A DNA stretch of 36,439 nucleotides from a virus, in IMG/VR virus record IMGVR_UViG_3300033571_014251, positions 1 through 36,439 of that record; one strand, 5' to 3'. Shown here piece by piece: positions 1 to 6,798 of the stretch; position 1 is the first letter of the stretch; each line of letters opens with the position of its first letter. The translations under genes were made by a program, and so were the position numbers. The notes under the pieces are model-generated. The model worked only from the letters and a program-made list of their open reading frames with translations, was not told the DNA's origin and made no database searches.

Positions 1-233
1 ACCGTCAGGTCTTCGCGTATGTCATCACAGAAAGCTGCAAGGCCTATCGCTGGCCGGGCGGCAAACTGGTGGCAGAGCATCGCGAGAAGCCGATGGCCGT
101 GGATCACTACGCATACTCTCGGCAAGCGAGGTGGCCGACGGCCCCGTGGCTCCAGCGTTCGTACACGAAACTTGCGTCGCTGTGCCGCAAGGATTTTGAG
201 ACTCGATCGAAAACCCAGGAGACCGTCCAGTGA
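1..233 (+). CDS. C-terminal fragment of an unidentified protein (possibly terminase large subunit)
   Basis: An open frame enters from the left edge (first full codon at base 3) and stops with TGA at 231-233, overlapping the GTG start of the next gene. The visible 76 residues include Y-R-W-P-G-G followed by E-K-P-M-A-V-D-H-Y-A-Y. Terminase large subunit nuclease domains often end in a similar pattern (Tyr-x-Trp, then a Pro and an Asp-His before the last helix), so that is one possible identity. It is inference from a short stretch only, and the missing upstream sequence would decide it. The coding call rests on the continuous frame and the tight coupling to the next gene. Confidence 0.55.
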   Translation, partial: RQVFAYVITESCKAYRWPGGKLVAEHREKPMAVDHYAYSRQARWPTAPWLQRSYTKLASLCRKDFETRSKTQETVQ

Positions 234-457
234 GCATCCCCCTGAACCTCACCGCAAGCCAGCAGTCGCTCCTCGCGGAGCTTTGCTGCGTCATCGCGGA
301 CCTCGCCCGCACCAACGACGACTGGACGGCCGTGCCGCCCGTCGAGGCTGTGCGGACCTGCAACAAGCTGCTCGAAGTCGTCGAGACGTTCGACGCGAGC
401 AGCCAGACCTTCGGCGTCCTCTACGACAAACTCCACCGCACGGGAGCCAATGCATGA
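230..457 (+). CDS. small hypothetical protein, 75 aa
   Basis: The gene starts at GTG 230, with an AGGAG ribosome site about nine bases upstream, and overlaps the preceding stop. The protein is predicted mostly helical, with a Leu-rich N-terminal half and no recognised motif. It ends at a TGA that overlaps the next ATG (ATGA), so it is probably translated together with its neighbours. The function is unknown. Confidence 0.7.
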   Translation: MSIPLNLTASQQSLLAELCCVIADLARTNDDWTAVPPVEAVRTCNKLLEVVETFDASSQTFGVLYDKLHRTGANA

Positions 458-705
458 CCACCTACACCACCACCCGCTCCCGTTTCTCAGACCCCAGTCA
501 GATCACGCCCGGCAGCATCGTGAGACTCGGCGGGGGGCTGTGCAAAGTGATCACGCCTCGCATCCTGGAGTGCTGCCACACGGGGCGATGGTTCGTCGAC
601 GCGCGAGCGTTTCGAGGAGGCGAGCACGCCGAGCCGGTGAGGGTCGAGTACGTCGGCTCTCAGTCAGACCCGGCCGTCAAGGCCATGATCGAGGAGAGCA
701 AGTGA
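454..705 (+). CDS. small hypothetical protein, 83 aa
   Basis: The start at ATG 454 overlaps the previous stop codon in an ATGA junction. A longer version of the same frame extends upstream to position 19, but it would lie wholly over two better-supported genes, so the short start is chosen. The residues G-S-I-V-R-L-G-G-G-L-C-K-V-I-T-P look like a small beta-rich SH3-like fold. The function is not recognised. Confidence 0.65.
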   Translation: MTTYTTTRSRFSDPSQITPGSIVRLGGGLCKVITPRILECCHTGRWFVDARAFRGGEHAEPVRVEYVGSQSDPAVKAMIEESK

Positions 706-875
706 GCCGAATCATTCTCACCGCCGAAGCAGCGAAGATTCTCGGAGTCTCGACGTCGACCGTCCGCAGACTCGCGAAGAGAGGCGACATCAAGTCTTGG
801 AGACTTGGAGTCGGGTCCTATGGGTTCAAACTCGAAGACGTCCTGGCACGCAAGGAGAAGACATGCAAAGACTGA
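702..875 (+). CDS. excisionase/MerR-like helix-turn-helix DNA-binding protein, 57 aa
   Basis: The product matches the small HTH_17 (excisionase/AlpA type) pattern. An N-terminal helix-turn-helix reads L-T-A-E-A-A-K-I-L-G-V-S-T-S-T-V-R-R-L-A (about residues 6-25). A short wing with Lys-Ser-Trp-Arg-Leu follows, then Phe-Lys-Leu-Glu-Asp-Val near the C terminus. Such proteins bind DNA as small regulators or recombination directionality factors. The GTG start at 702 overlaps the preceding TGA. No integrase is visible in the window, so a transcriptional role is as likely as an excision role. It is the only obvious candidate in this early block for a protein that reads the recurrent 13-bp motif. Confidence 0.8.
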   Translation: MSRIILTAEAAKILGVSTSTVRRLAKRGDIKSWRLGVGSYGFKLEDVLARKEKTCKD

Positions 876-985
876 TCAACGCCCTCGTGCTCGTGCGGCT
901 CGGGCAGGAACTCGGCGCCGACACGCCCCTCGCCCGAGCCATCGCCCAACTCGTCGAAGAGGCCCTAAAACTGGGCGTGTCATAG
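863..985 (+). CDS. small hypothetical protein, 40 aa
   Basis: ATG 863 is preceded by an AAGGAGAAG ribosome site at ideal spacing, and the gene overlaps the end of the HTH gene by 13 bases. The 40-residue product is a single amphipathic helical stretch rich in Leu, Ala and Val, with no known motif. The good ribosome site and the continuous operon arrangement support coding. It ends just before the promoter at 991. Confidence 0.6.
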   Translation: MQRLINALVLVRLGQELGADTPLARAIAQLVEEALKLGVS

Positions 986-990
986 CCCCC

Positions 991-1018
991 TTGCAATTCA
1001 CCGACGTCGGTGTATAAT
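991..1018 (+). promoter_or_regulatory. sigma70-type promoter with palindromic operator in the spacer
   Basis: The -35 box TTGCAA (991-996) and a perfect -10 box TATAAT (1013-1018) are separated by 16 bases. The spacer contains a perfect 14-bp palindrome, CACCGACGTCGGTG, at 999-1012. A dimeric repressor bound there would block RNA polymerase. The promoter would drive the gene at 1060 and its followers. Confidence 0.75.
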
Positions 1019-1059
1019 GGGGGAGTAGAGCAACGATACCACCAACCAGGAGCAAACCC

Positions 1060-1440
1060 ATGTCCGCTTTCGTGTGCAGCAAAAACCATATCGCAGCCGT
1101 CGCCGCTTTCGGCTCGTCGAAGCACGCGTTCCTCGGTGGCGGCTACGCCAGCTTCGACAGCATCTACAAGACGCTTGCCGATGCCAACGTCCGCAGCGTG
1201 TGCCACCGCTACGGCGAGTCCGCCGATGAGTACGACAGCCTCCTGCCCCCGCCCGACAGCCGCCGGGCGCCGAAGTGCTCCGCCATCGAGATCGTCAAGT
1301 TGTGCGACTGCCTCGACTACCAGTCCAGCGAGACCGACGACTGGCGTGAGTCGGAAGCCTGCAAGCTGCTCGGCCGCATTCGCAACGCGGCGATCAACGC
1401 ACTGCCCGGCTACGACGAGGCAAAGTGGGCTATCGGCTGA
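1060..1440 (+). CDS. hypothetical protein, 126 aa
   Basis: ATG 1060 follows a CAGGAG ribosome site and lies about 35 bases downstream of the TATAAT box at 1013. The protein begins M-S-A-F-V-C-S-K-N-H-I, has six Cys residues and a C-terminal helical half. I recall similar small proteins of unknown function in other phages, but I cannot assign a role. It is probably the first gene of an early transcript. Confidence 0.75.
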   Translation: MSAFVCSKNHIAAVAAFGSSKHAFLGGGYASFDSIYKTLADANVRSVCHRYGESADEYDSLLPPPDSRRAPKCSAIEIVKLCDCLDYQSSETDDWRESEACKLLGRIRNAAINALPGYDEAKWAIG

Positions 1441-1452
1441 TTGTCTGGACAC
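1440..1452 (+). promoter_or_regulatory. recurrent 13-bp motif, copy 1
   Basis: ATTGTCTGGACAC overlaps the last base of the preceding TGA stop. It matches the window-wide consensus AWWGTMYGGATAC at 12 of 13 positions (C instead of T at position 11). See the finding on this motif. Confidence 0.5.
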
Positions 1453-1485
1453 ACACACCACCCTCAACCATCAGGAGACCTACCC

Positions 1486-1875
1486 GTGAAGTTCACAGCC
1501 CAATTCGACAAGTACGTCTGCCCAGGCGACACGATCCGCCGCAACGTGACCGACACCGTGTCGCTCGTGGCCCGGCTGGAGTTCGACCAGGACACACGCC
1601 CTGAGGACTCCGACTGCTACGACGAGAAGGACATCGCCCGCTGGAAGGCGGACGAGTGGTTCTACGGCGGCGTGGTGCTCTCGATCGAGGTCAACGGCGA
1701 GAAGGTCCGCGATCACGTCGCCAGCCTCTGGGGCATCGACTGCAACTTCGGCCAGGACAATAGCTACCTCGCCGAGGTCGCCAACGACCTGCTCGCAGAG
1801 TCGAAGGACGAGATTCGAGACTTCCTGGAGACGCTCGCGGCTCAGGCCTCGAACGCCGCCGTGCTCGTGGCTTGA
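1486..1875 (+). CDS. hypothetical protein, 129 aa
   Basis: The GTG at 1486 is preceded by CAGGAG at about eight bases. An in-frame TTG at 1441 lacks a ribosome site and lies inside the regulatory motif, so it is not preferred. The acidic product (K-F-T-A-Q-F-D-K-Y-V-C-P-G-D-T-I at the start, a helical C-terminal third) contains a beta-rich centre. No family is recognised. Confidence 0.7.
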   Translation: MKFTAQFDKYVCPGDTIRRNVTDTVSLVARLEFDQDTRPEDSDCYDEKDIARWKADEWFYGGVVLSIEVNGEKVRDHVASLWGIDCNFGQDNSYLAEVANDLLAESKDEIRDFLETLAAQASNAAVLVA

Positions 1876-1901
1876 CGACAAAGTACGGATTCGATTACCC
1901 T
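1872..1901 (+). promoter_or_regulatory. candidate promoter containing a 13-bp motif in its spacer
   Basis: TTGACG (1872-1877) and TACCCT (1896-1901) are 18 bases apart. A very similar pair occurs at 17315-17343, with the same two hexamers and a 17-base spacer. The spacer holds the motif copy AAAGTACGGATTC. It would drive the gene at 1932. Confidence 0.5.
1880..1892 (+). promoter_or_regulatory. recurrent 13-bp motif, copy 2
   Basis: AAAGTACGGATTC lies between the two promoter boxes, in the gap between the genes ending at 1875 and starting at 1932. It matches the consensus at 12 of 13 positions. Confidence 0.5.
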
Positions 1902-1931
1902 CCCCCACCCCCGACGAAAGGAACCCAGCCG

Positions 1932-2249
1932 ATGGCCCACGAAACACTTGAATTCGCCGAGTTCGCCCGCCGCTACTGCGAGCGACACGTCAACACGCCC
2001 GATGGGCTCGCAGAGATATTCCAGCAACAGGTCGAGCTTTTCCAGCCCGACGGCTGGCTGCTCCTGGAATGCCAGGACTTCTCGTCGAGCCGCCTCGGGC
2101 ACTACGTCATCCTGCCCTACGGCGGACAGGCGACGCTCAAGACGATCCCAGACCGGCCGGTGAGCCCCCGGGGACTCGCGAGCGACATGAGCGTCGTCGT
2201 CGCGGTACTGCCGGCGGACAAGCTGCCTTCGCAAGGAGGTGACAAGTGA
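1932..2249 (+). CDS. hypothetical protein, 105 aa
   Basis: ATG 1932 has an AAAGGAA ribosome site upstream. The in-frame TTG-type starts further upstream would run through the promoter and motif. The protein (A-H-E-T-L-E-F-A-E-F-A-R-R-Y at the start) is mixed alpha/beta with no recognised domain. It ends at a GTGA junction with the next gene, suggesting coupled translation. Confidence 0.7.
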   Translation: MAHETLEFAEFARRYCERHVNTPDGLAEIFQQQVELFQPDGWLLLECQDFSSSRLGHYVILPYGGQATLKTIPDRPVSPRGLASDMSVVVAVLPADKLPSQGGDK

Positions 2250-2593
2250 ACGCAATCAGAATCATTCACCCGCGATGGGAGGACGGCGCCCTCGTGTTCG
2301 ACGACCCGGCCGTGGGGCTCGTTCGCGAGCCCTTCGTCGCGGGGGCTGACGTGGCGATCGGGCTCCTGGCGAAGAAAGTCAAAGGATGCAGCCGCGAGTT
2401 CTCGCTGCTCTTCTCCGACTCGCCGTTCCCGGGGCATCAGGCGTCGATGAAGTGGCAGAGCGAGGAGTACGGCGGCAACTGGTATTACTGCAAGCAACTT
2501 GGCATGAGCGGCTGGCTGTGTCCGGCGTTGCTCAAGTATTTCGATTCCGCACCGAAGAATCTGTACCTCCAGGTCAAGCGAAAGGAGTCTTGA
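2246..2593 (+). CDS. DUF6717-like protein, 115 aa
   Basis: The sequence pattern I-H-P-R-W-E-D-G-A-L-V-F-D-D-P, then L-V-R-E-P-F-V-A-G-A-D, L-L-F-S-D-S-P-F-P-G-H, Y-G-G-N-W-Y and a terminal G-W-L-C-P-A-L-L-K-Y-F fits what I recall of the small DUF6717 family found in bacteria and phages. Its function is not known. GTG 2246 overlaps the preceding stop, and an AGGAGG ribosome site lies just upstream. The family name is from memory and was not checked by a search. Confidence 0.75.
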   Translation: MNAIRIIHPRWEDGALVFDDPAVGLVREPFVAGADVAIGLLAKKVKGCSREFSLLFSDSPFPGHQASMKWQSEEYGGNWYYCKQLGMSGWLCPALLKYFDSAPKNLYLQVKRKES

Positions 2594-2928
2594 TGATCAC
2601 GATCGAGAGACATGATGAGTATCGAGTCTCGGAGCGTGTGGTGCTTCGCCCAGGCGACGTGTTCCGCGCGACCGATGGCCCGTACTGGCGGTCAGGCAAG
2701 GACGAGATCAGCTTGAAAGCCCCAGGCCCGTATCGCTTCGTGTCGTTTGCGAAGCGAGGCGCCGTCGGCTGGATCGAAGCGTTCGACAAGTTTGGCAACT
2801 TCACGGTGCTTCACATCGAGGGCCGTCGCAAGAAGATCGACACCGCGATCGTGGCTCGTCCGTACCGTGTCATCGGAAAAAAGCGGCCTCAATTGCAACG
2901 GCTTGACAATAGGAAGAAGGGTCGCTAG
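2593..2928 (+). CDS. hypothetical protein, 111 aa
   Basis: ATG 2593 overlaps the preceding TGA region and follows an AAAGGAG site. The product has an N-terminal beta-rich half (V-L-R-P-G-D-V-F-R-A-T-D-G-P-Y-W, then Y-R-F-V-S-F) and a strongly basic C-terminal tail ending in K-K-G-R, which suggests nucleic-acid contact. Its last codons overlap the promoter at 2903. Confidence 0.7.
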   Translation: MITIERHDEYRVSERVVLRPGDVFRATDGPYWRSGKDEISLKAPGPYRFVSFAKRGAVGWIEAFDKFGNFTVLHIEGRRKKIDTAIVARPYRVIGKKRPQLQRLDNRKKGR

Positions 2929-2931
2929 AAT
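2903..2931 (+). promoter_or_regulatory. strong sigma70-type promoter
   Basis: A perfect TTGACA (2903-2908), a 17-base spacer and TAGAAT (2926-2931) make this the best promoter in the window. The expected start of transcription is near 2938. The leader then carries a variant of the 13-bp motif (2948-2960) before the DUF932 gene. Confidence 0.8.
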
Positions 2932-2947
2932 CTTTGGCAGTCAGTCA

Positions 2948-2960
2948 ATAGTCCGGAAAC
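2948..2960 (+). promoter_or_regulatory. recurrent 13-bp motif, copy 3 (variant)
   Basis: ATAGTCCGGAAAC matches the consensus at 12 of 13 positions and lies about ten bases past the expected transcription start from the 2903 promoter, a good position for a roadblock-type operator. Confidence 0.45.
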
Positions 2961-2986
2961 GATAACCCATCAGGAGAAAGAAACCC

Positions 2987-3736
2987 ATGAGCGAAAACAA
3001 CAGCAAGCTGTGCCTGCACGCCGGAGCGGAACTCGTCGACCGTGAGGCGGTCGACGCGGTGCTCACGCCGCAGGCGACTGAGACCTGGACGCCGGTGGCC
3101 CACGGGCTCCTGGTCGACAGCGTCGAGAACTCCCTCGCCGGGAGCGGGCTCGCCGTCGTCGATCGGGCGTTCGCCCTCACCAAGGGCGGCGACCGACTGT
3201 TCGGGCTTCTCACGCTCGGCGGCGAGGATGGTGGTGGAGACTACGCGTTCACGATCGGCATCCGGAACAGCCACGACAAGAAGTTCCCCGTCGGGCTGGC
3301 GGCCGGTAGCCGTGTTTTCGTCTGCGACAACCTCGCGTTTTCGAGCGAGGTGGTCATCAAGTCGAAGCACACGCGTTTCATCCACGATCGTCTGCCGCGT
3401 CTCGTGGCCGACGGCGTGGCGGGGCTCGTGCAGCACCGACATGTCCAGGCCCGTCGGATCGAGTGCTACAAGGAGTTGGAGGTCCGCAGTCAGGCTCACC
3501 TGCATGACGTGGTGCTCAAGGCTTACCGCGCCCAGGCGATCCCGGCTCAGGCCATCGCCAAGGTGATCGAGGAGTTCGAGGCCCCCCGCCATCCGGAGTT
3601 CAACGACTGGACTGGCTGGAGCCTTTTCAACGCGTTCACCGAGACCCTGAAGGGGTTCGGCGAATTGCAGCGGCGGACGCAACGCCTGCATGGCGTGTTC
3701 GACGCGGAGGTCGGCCCGAAGCTCCTGGCGGTGTAG
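2987..3736 (+). CDS. DUF932 phage/plasmid-like protein, 249 aa
   Basis: The product matches the DUF932 (phage/plasmid-related, TIGR03299-type) family. Supporting features are the central A-F-T-I-G-I-R-N-S-H-D-K segment (about residues 88-99), V-F-V-C-D-N-L-A-F-S (about 110-119), and a C-terminal helical region with N-D-W-T-G-W-S-L-F-N-A-F-T-E. Family members are about 250-350 aa and common on plasmids and phages. Their molecular role is unsettled. ATG 2987 follows CAGGAGAAAG. It is transcribed from the strong promoter at 2903 and is followed by a stable hairpin, so it may be a single-gene unit, highly expressed early. Confidence 0.85.
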   Translation: MSENNSKLCLHAGAELVDREAVDAVLTPQATETWTPVAHGLLVDSVENSLAGSGLAVVDRAFALTKGGDRLFGLLTLGGEDGGGDYAFTIGIRNSHDKKFPVGLAAGSRVFVCDNLAFSSEVVIKSKHTRFIHDRLPRLVADGVAGLVQHRHVQARRIECYKELEVRSQAHLHDVVLKAYRAQAIPAQAIAKVIEEFEAPRHPEFNDWTGWSLFNAFTETLKGFGELQRRTQRLHGVFDAEVGPKLLAV

Positions 3737-3740
3737 TCTC

Positions 3741-3753
3741 AATGTCTGGATAC
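3741..3753 (+). promoter_or_regulatory. recurrent 13-bp motif, copy 4
   Basis: AATGTCTGGATAC lies four bases after the DUF932 stop. Its last base is the first base of the hairpin at 3753. Confidence 0.55.
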
Positions 3754-3782
3754 GAGGCGGGGCGAATCGTCGCCCCGCCTCG
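3753..3782 (+). terminator. stable 13-bp hairpin without a U-tract
   Basis: CGAGGCGGGGCGA (3753-3765) pairs perfectly with 3770-3782 around a four-base loop. No run of T follows, so it is not a classical intrinsic terminator. It may mark a transcript end, a pause or a processing site. Its position directly after the 13-bp motif repeats the arrangement at 7562-7600. Confidence 0.55.
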
Positions 3783-3816
3783 GCCAGAATTCCTCAAATC
3801 ACGAAGGGACACGACA

Positions 3817-4167
3817 GTGAAGAAGAAAAAGAAAAAAAGCGAGTTCGCGTGGCCGTTCTCGAAGTGGCGGCAGGACTGGATCGCCGAGGGCGACCGGCTC
3901 ATCGCCGAGGCCGAAGACTTGATCGGCGGCAGCCCAGGCGAGGCGAAGCCGATCAACGTCCGGCAGTGCGTGTACCTGCTCCGCGCCGCAAAGCTGTACG
4001 CACGATCGGCACGGTACTACCGCCAAGCCGGCCTGGGGCTCATGGCCCAGGCCTCGTGGCAGGACGCGGCAGACTGCTACCTGTCGCTCGGAAAAGAAGA
4101 CGCCGTCGCCTTGTGTGAGGCGAAGGCGAAGGCGATCCCCACCTATTACGACGAGGAGGAAGTTTAA
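3817..4167 (+). CDS. hypothetical protein with poly-Lys N terminus, 116 aa
   Basis: The GTG at 3817, with an AAGGGA site upstream, is preferred to the in-frame ATG at 3742, which lies in the motif/hairpin region. The protein starts M-K-K-K-K-K-K, then W-P-F-S-K-W, and continues as helices resembling a tetratricopeptide-like pair (L-L-R-A-A-K-L-Y-A-R-S-A-R-Y-Y-R-Q-A-G-L, A-A-D-C-Y-L-S-L-G-K). It ends in an acidic tail D-E-E-E-V. The function is unknown. The TPR-like reading suggests a protein-protein contact role. Confidence 0.65.
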   Translation: MKKKKKKSEFAWPFSKWRQDWIAEGDRLIAEAEDLIGGSPGEAKPINVRQCVYLLRAAKLYARSARYYRQAGLGLMAQASWQDAADCYLSLGKEDAVALCEAKAKAIPTYYDEEEV

Positions 4168-4457
4168 TGTCTTTCGTTGCAAGCGTGTTTTTCAACAACG
4201 AGCGAGAGTTTGGAGTTGCGGTGAGCAAGGTCGAGGTCCTTGGAAAAACCGATCGAAACGTCGCCTTGTCGTTCGAGACCGGGCACATCTCCGTTCGTGG
4301 GTTGGACGAGGTCTGCGAGACGGCCGATGAGGCCTGCGACAAGGCGATCAAAGAGATCGAGTCGAGAAAGGCCAAGCTGATCGAATCGTATGATTCCCTC
4401 CTGGAGGACGTGGAAAAGAAGCGGCAGGCACTTGCCTCCGCTGTCGTCGTCGGTTAA
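4167..4457 (+). CDS. hypothetical protein with C-terminal coiled coil, 96 aa
   Basis: ATG 4167 overlaps the preceding TAA by one base and has a GAGGAGG site. The N-terminal half is beta-rich. Residues about 50-90 form a helical, heptad-like stretch rich in Glu, Lys and Leu. I do not recognise a family. The gene ends 48 bases before the helicase gene, with only the 13-bp motif between. Confidence 0.65.
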   Translation: MSFVASVFFNNEREFGVAVSKVEVLGKTDRNVALSFETGHISVRGLDEVCETADEACDKAIKEIESRKAKLIESYDSLLEDVEKKRQALASAVVVG

Positions 4458-4475
4458 TCTCCCTTCCCACAACAC

Positions 4476-4488
4476 AAAGTACGGATAC
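4476..4488 (+). promoter_or_regulatory. recurrent 13-bp motif, copy 5
   Basis: AAAGTACGGATAC lies in the short gap between the genes ending at 4457 and starting at 4505, and matches the consensus fully. Confidence 0.5.
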
Positions 4489-4504
4489 AGGTAGGCACAG
4501 AGAC

Positions 4505-5869
4505 ATGGACGTCCCCCCGTGGGGGCACCAACAGTCCGGATCGGACTGGCTGGTGTCTCGACAATTTGGCTATTTGGGCCACGAGGTCGGCTGCGGCAAG
4601 AGCCGCACGCTCCTCATGGCCGTCCGAGACAGGCGACTCGTCCTGCTCGTGTGCCCGATCGCCGTCGGCCCTGCCTGGATCAAGCAGGTCAAGCTGTTCG
4701 CCGGCGACCGCAACGTCGTCGTCGTCGTCGAGGGCTCGGCGACGAAGCGGGCGAAGGCCATCCGCGACTCGCTTGCCACGGATGGCAAGCTGCTCGTCGT
4801 CGTCAACTACGACTCTGCCTACCGAGGCGAGGTCGGGAAGGCTCTGCAATCGACTCAGTGGGACGCCATCGTCTGCGACGAGTCTCACAGGATCAAGTCG
4901 CACACAGGCAAGGCGTCGAAGTTCCTGGCGAAACTCGCCAGGGCCAATCCGCAGTCTCTGCGGGTCTGCATGTCCGGAACGCCGACGCCCAACAATCCGC
5001 TCGACTGGTTCGCGCAGTTTCGGTTCCTCGACCCGTCGGTGCTCGGCGAGAACTACCACTCGTTCAAGAATCGCATTGCGATCACGCACCCCCGCTATCC
5101 GGGATGGATCACGGGCTTTAGAGACGAGGCTCTGGCCTCACTCAGGACGCGGATCGACGAGCACATTCACCGGGTTAAAGCCGACGACGTGCTCACTCTG
5201 CCGGACGCGATTCACACCACGATCCCTGTCACGATCAACGCGACCGTCAGGAAGTTCTACAGCGACATGGAGGCCGATCAGATCGCCCGCCTTGAACGCG
5301 GCGAGGCGGTGACGGCCGCGAATGCGATGGTGGTCGTCGGCCGGCTCCAGGCCGCTGCCAGCGGTTTCGCCCGCGCTGATGGATCGGACGTGTTCGAGCG
5401 AATCGCCGGCGAGCCGGACAAGCGGCTTGCCCTTCGAGAGTTCCTCGCGGATTTCCCGCAGCGGGAGCCGCTCGTCGTGTTCGTGAAATTCATCGAGGAC
5501 CTGCGGGAGGTCGCCGAGGAATGCAAGGCCGGCGGACGCACAGTGTCGCTGCTCTGCGGGGCGACGAAGCAACTCATTGACTGGCAGGAAGGCCTGACGG
5601 ACGTGATCGTCGTCCAGCAACAGGCCGGCGGCGCCGGTGTGGACCTCACGCGGGCGAGCTACTGCGTGTACTACTCGCTGTCGCACAGCCTGGGTGACTT
5701 CGAGCAATCGCTCGGCCGGCTGCGTCGCCCAGGCCAGAAGAACTGCGTCCGCTACTACCACCTCGTCGCCGAGGGGACGGTCGACGAGGACATCTACGCA
5801 GCGTTGCAAGACAAGTCGGACATCGTGGAGTCGATTCTTTCAAACCTGACGAGGAGGGTGGCAGCATGA
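4505..5869 (+). CDS. SNF2-type superfamily 2 DNA helicase/translocase, 454 aa
   Basis: The protein has the ordered motifs of the SNF2 group. Walker A H-E-V-G-C-G-K-S-R-T is at 26-35 (Lys32). Motif II D-E-S-H is at 125-128 and motif III S-G-T-P-T-P-N at 157-163. The C-terminal lobe has G-G-A-G-V-D-L-T followed by Q-S-L-G-R-L-R-R-P-G-Q at about 401-411. Phage proteins of this compact size use ATP to translocate on duplex DNA and are usually placed with replication or recombination genes, as here. The stop overlaps the start of the nuclease gene (ATGA), suggesting the two act together. The start at ATG 4505 has only a weak ribosome site. Confidence 0.93.
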   Translation: MDVPPWGHQQSGSDWLVSRQFGYLGHEVGCGKSRTLLMAVRDRRLVLLVCPIAVGPAWIKQVKLFAGDRNVVVVVEGSATKRAKAIRDSLATDGKLLVVVNYDSAYRGEVGKALQSTQWDAIVCDESHRIKSHTGKASKFLAKLARANPQSLRVCMSGTPTPNNPLDWFAQFRFLDPSVLGENYHSFKNRIAITHPRYPGWITGFRDEALASLRTRIDEHIHRVKADDVLTLPDAIHTTIPVTINATVRKFYSDMEADQIARLERGEAVTAANAMVVVGRLQAAASGFARADGSDVFERIAGEPDKRLALREFLADFPQREPLVVFVKFIEDLREVAEECKAGGRTVSLLCGATKQLIDWQEGLTDVIVVQQQAGGAGVDLTRASYCVYYSLSHSLGDFEQSLGRLRRPGQKNCVRYYHLVAEGTVDEDIYAALQDKSDIVESILSNLTRRVAA

Positions 5870-6705
5870 TTACACATAGTCTGGATACAGGACTTCGTGT
5901 CGACTACGACATGGCGAACGAGGTCTATCACGCCGAGAAGAAACACAAGAGCCGTTCTCAGGTCCACCGCTATCGCGGCGTGCTCGGCGGCCGGGCCCAG
6001 CGGTACGCCGAAGTCCTGGGCAAGAGCCTGTTCAGCGGCAACTCGGCCACGAGCTTCGGATCGCTCGTCGACGCGGCGTTCGAGGCAGTGGTTCGTGGAG
6101 TCGACTGGCGGTCTCGCTGTGTCGTGCCCCCGCCGGGTGTCCTCGCATCGGACGGCAGTCGTCGAGGCAACGCGTTCAAGGAGTGGCGTTCGAGCTTGCC
6201 CGTCGGGGCCGTCGAGTGCTCGGAGTCTGATTTCGGCAAGTGTGCGGACATGATCGCGAGCCTCTGGGAGCACAAGGCCGCCAAGGCCCTGATGGATCAG
6301 GTCGCACACTCGCAGATGAGTGTGTTCTGGGCCGACGCCAACGGGCACAGGCGGAAGGCTCGTGCCGACGGCGTGACGCGATCCGGCGCGTGGTTCGACC
6401 TGAAGACGACGAGCAGCGAGTGGCGGGAACTCAAGTGGTCCTTCCGCCGGTTCGGCTACGACTGGCAGGCGTCTTGGTACTCACAAGCGGCGGCAGCGGC
6501 CGGTGCTGATCCTTTCGTGTTCAAGTTCATCGTCGTGCAGAGCTTCGCTCCTTACGACGTGAAGGTCGTGTCTCTCAAGCCCGAGGCCATCGAGCGGGCT
6601 CGGATCGAGATCGACGAGACGCTCTTCGAGATGCATCGTCGCGAGCAGACCGGCGAGTACGTCGCCGAGTCGTATCACGAGGAAGAGGTGCTCGACCTCG
6701 ACTGA
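5866..6705 (+). CDS. PD-(D/E)XK exonuclease, RecE/DUF3799-like, 279 aa
   Basis: This is a phage-type PD-(D/E)XK nuclease. The N-terminal F-G-S-L-V-D-A-A-F (about 64-72) corresponds to the conserved substrate-entry helix. The catalytic core is R-A-D-G-V (Asp168) followed by F-D-L-K-T-T (Asp178, Lys180). The downstream D-W-Q-A-S-W-Y-S-Q (about 199-207) is the typical Q-x3-Y helix. Such proteins resect double-stranded ends to feed a single-strand annealing or binding protein. The next gene encodes a likely ssDNA-binding protein, giving a plausible resection pair. ATG 5866 has a GAGGAGGG site and overlaps the helicase stop. A copy of the 13-bp motif falls within its first codons. Confidence 0.88.
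   Translation: MITHSLDTGLRVDYDMANEVYHAEKKHKSRSQVHRYRGVLGGRAQRYAEVLGKSLFSGNSATSFGSLVDAAFEAVVRGVDWRSRCVVPPPGVLASDGSRRGNAFKEWRSSLPVGAVECSESDFGKCADMIASLWEHKAAKALMDQVAHSQMSVFWADANGHRRKARADGVTRSGAWFDLKTTSSEWRELKWSFRRFGYDWQASWYSQAAAAAGADPFVFKFIVVQSFAPYDVKVVSLKPEAIERARIEIDETLFEMHRREQTGEYVAESYHEEEVLDLD
5876..5888 (+). promoter_or_regulatory. recurrent 13-bp motif, copy 6 (inside coding start)
   Basis: ATAGTCTGGATAC falls in codons about 4-8 of the nuclease gene, seven bases after the helicase stop. Full consensus match. Confidence 0.5.
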
Positions 6706-6780
6706 AGTCTTTAGCGACCAGAACCCGTCCGCGTCGCGGCGGTGTGTCTGTTCGTTGGTTGGTGGTAGGTAAAGAAAGGA

Positions 6781-6798
6781 GTTGACATAAATGTCAAC
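6781..6798 (+). promoter_or_regulatory. inverted repeat spanning the ribosome site and start codon
   Basis: GTTGACAT (6781-6788) and ATGTCAAC (6791-6798) are exact complements separated by AA. The ribosome site AAGGAG (6776-6781) touches the left arm, and the start codon ATG 6791 is the beginning of the right arm. In RNA an eight-base-pair stem with a two-base gap is strained, and the innermost pair or two would open. As DNA it is an 18-bp two-fold site. Either reading suggests control of the SSB-like gene. Confidence 0.6.

Noticed and set aside
19-453. Long + strand frame upstream of the gene at 454
   Set aside because: The frame is open from position 19 but gives Arg/Pro-rich low-complexity sequence and covers two better genes. 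Only the part from ATG 454 is accepted.
863-1017. Frames starting at 797 and 805
   Set aside because: Both overlap the HTH gene or the promoter and lack ribosome sites. Only ATG 863 has a good site.
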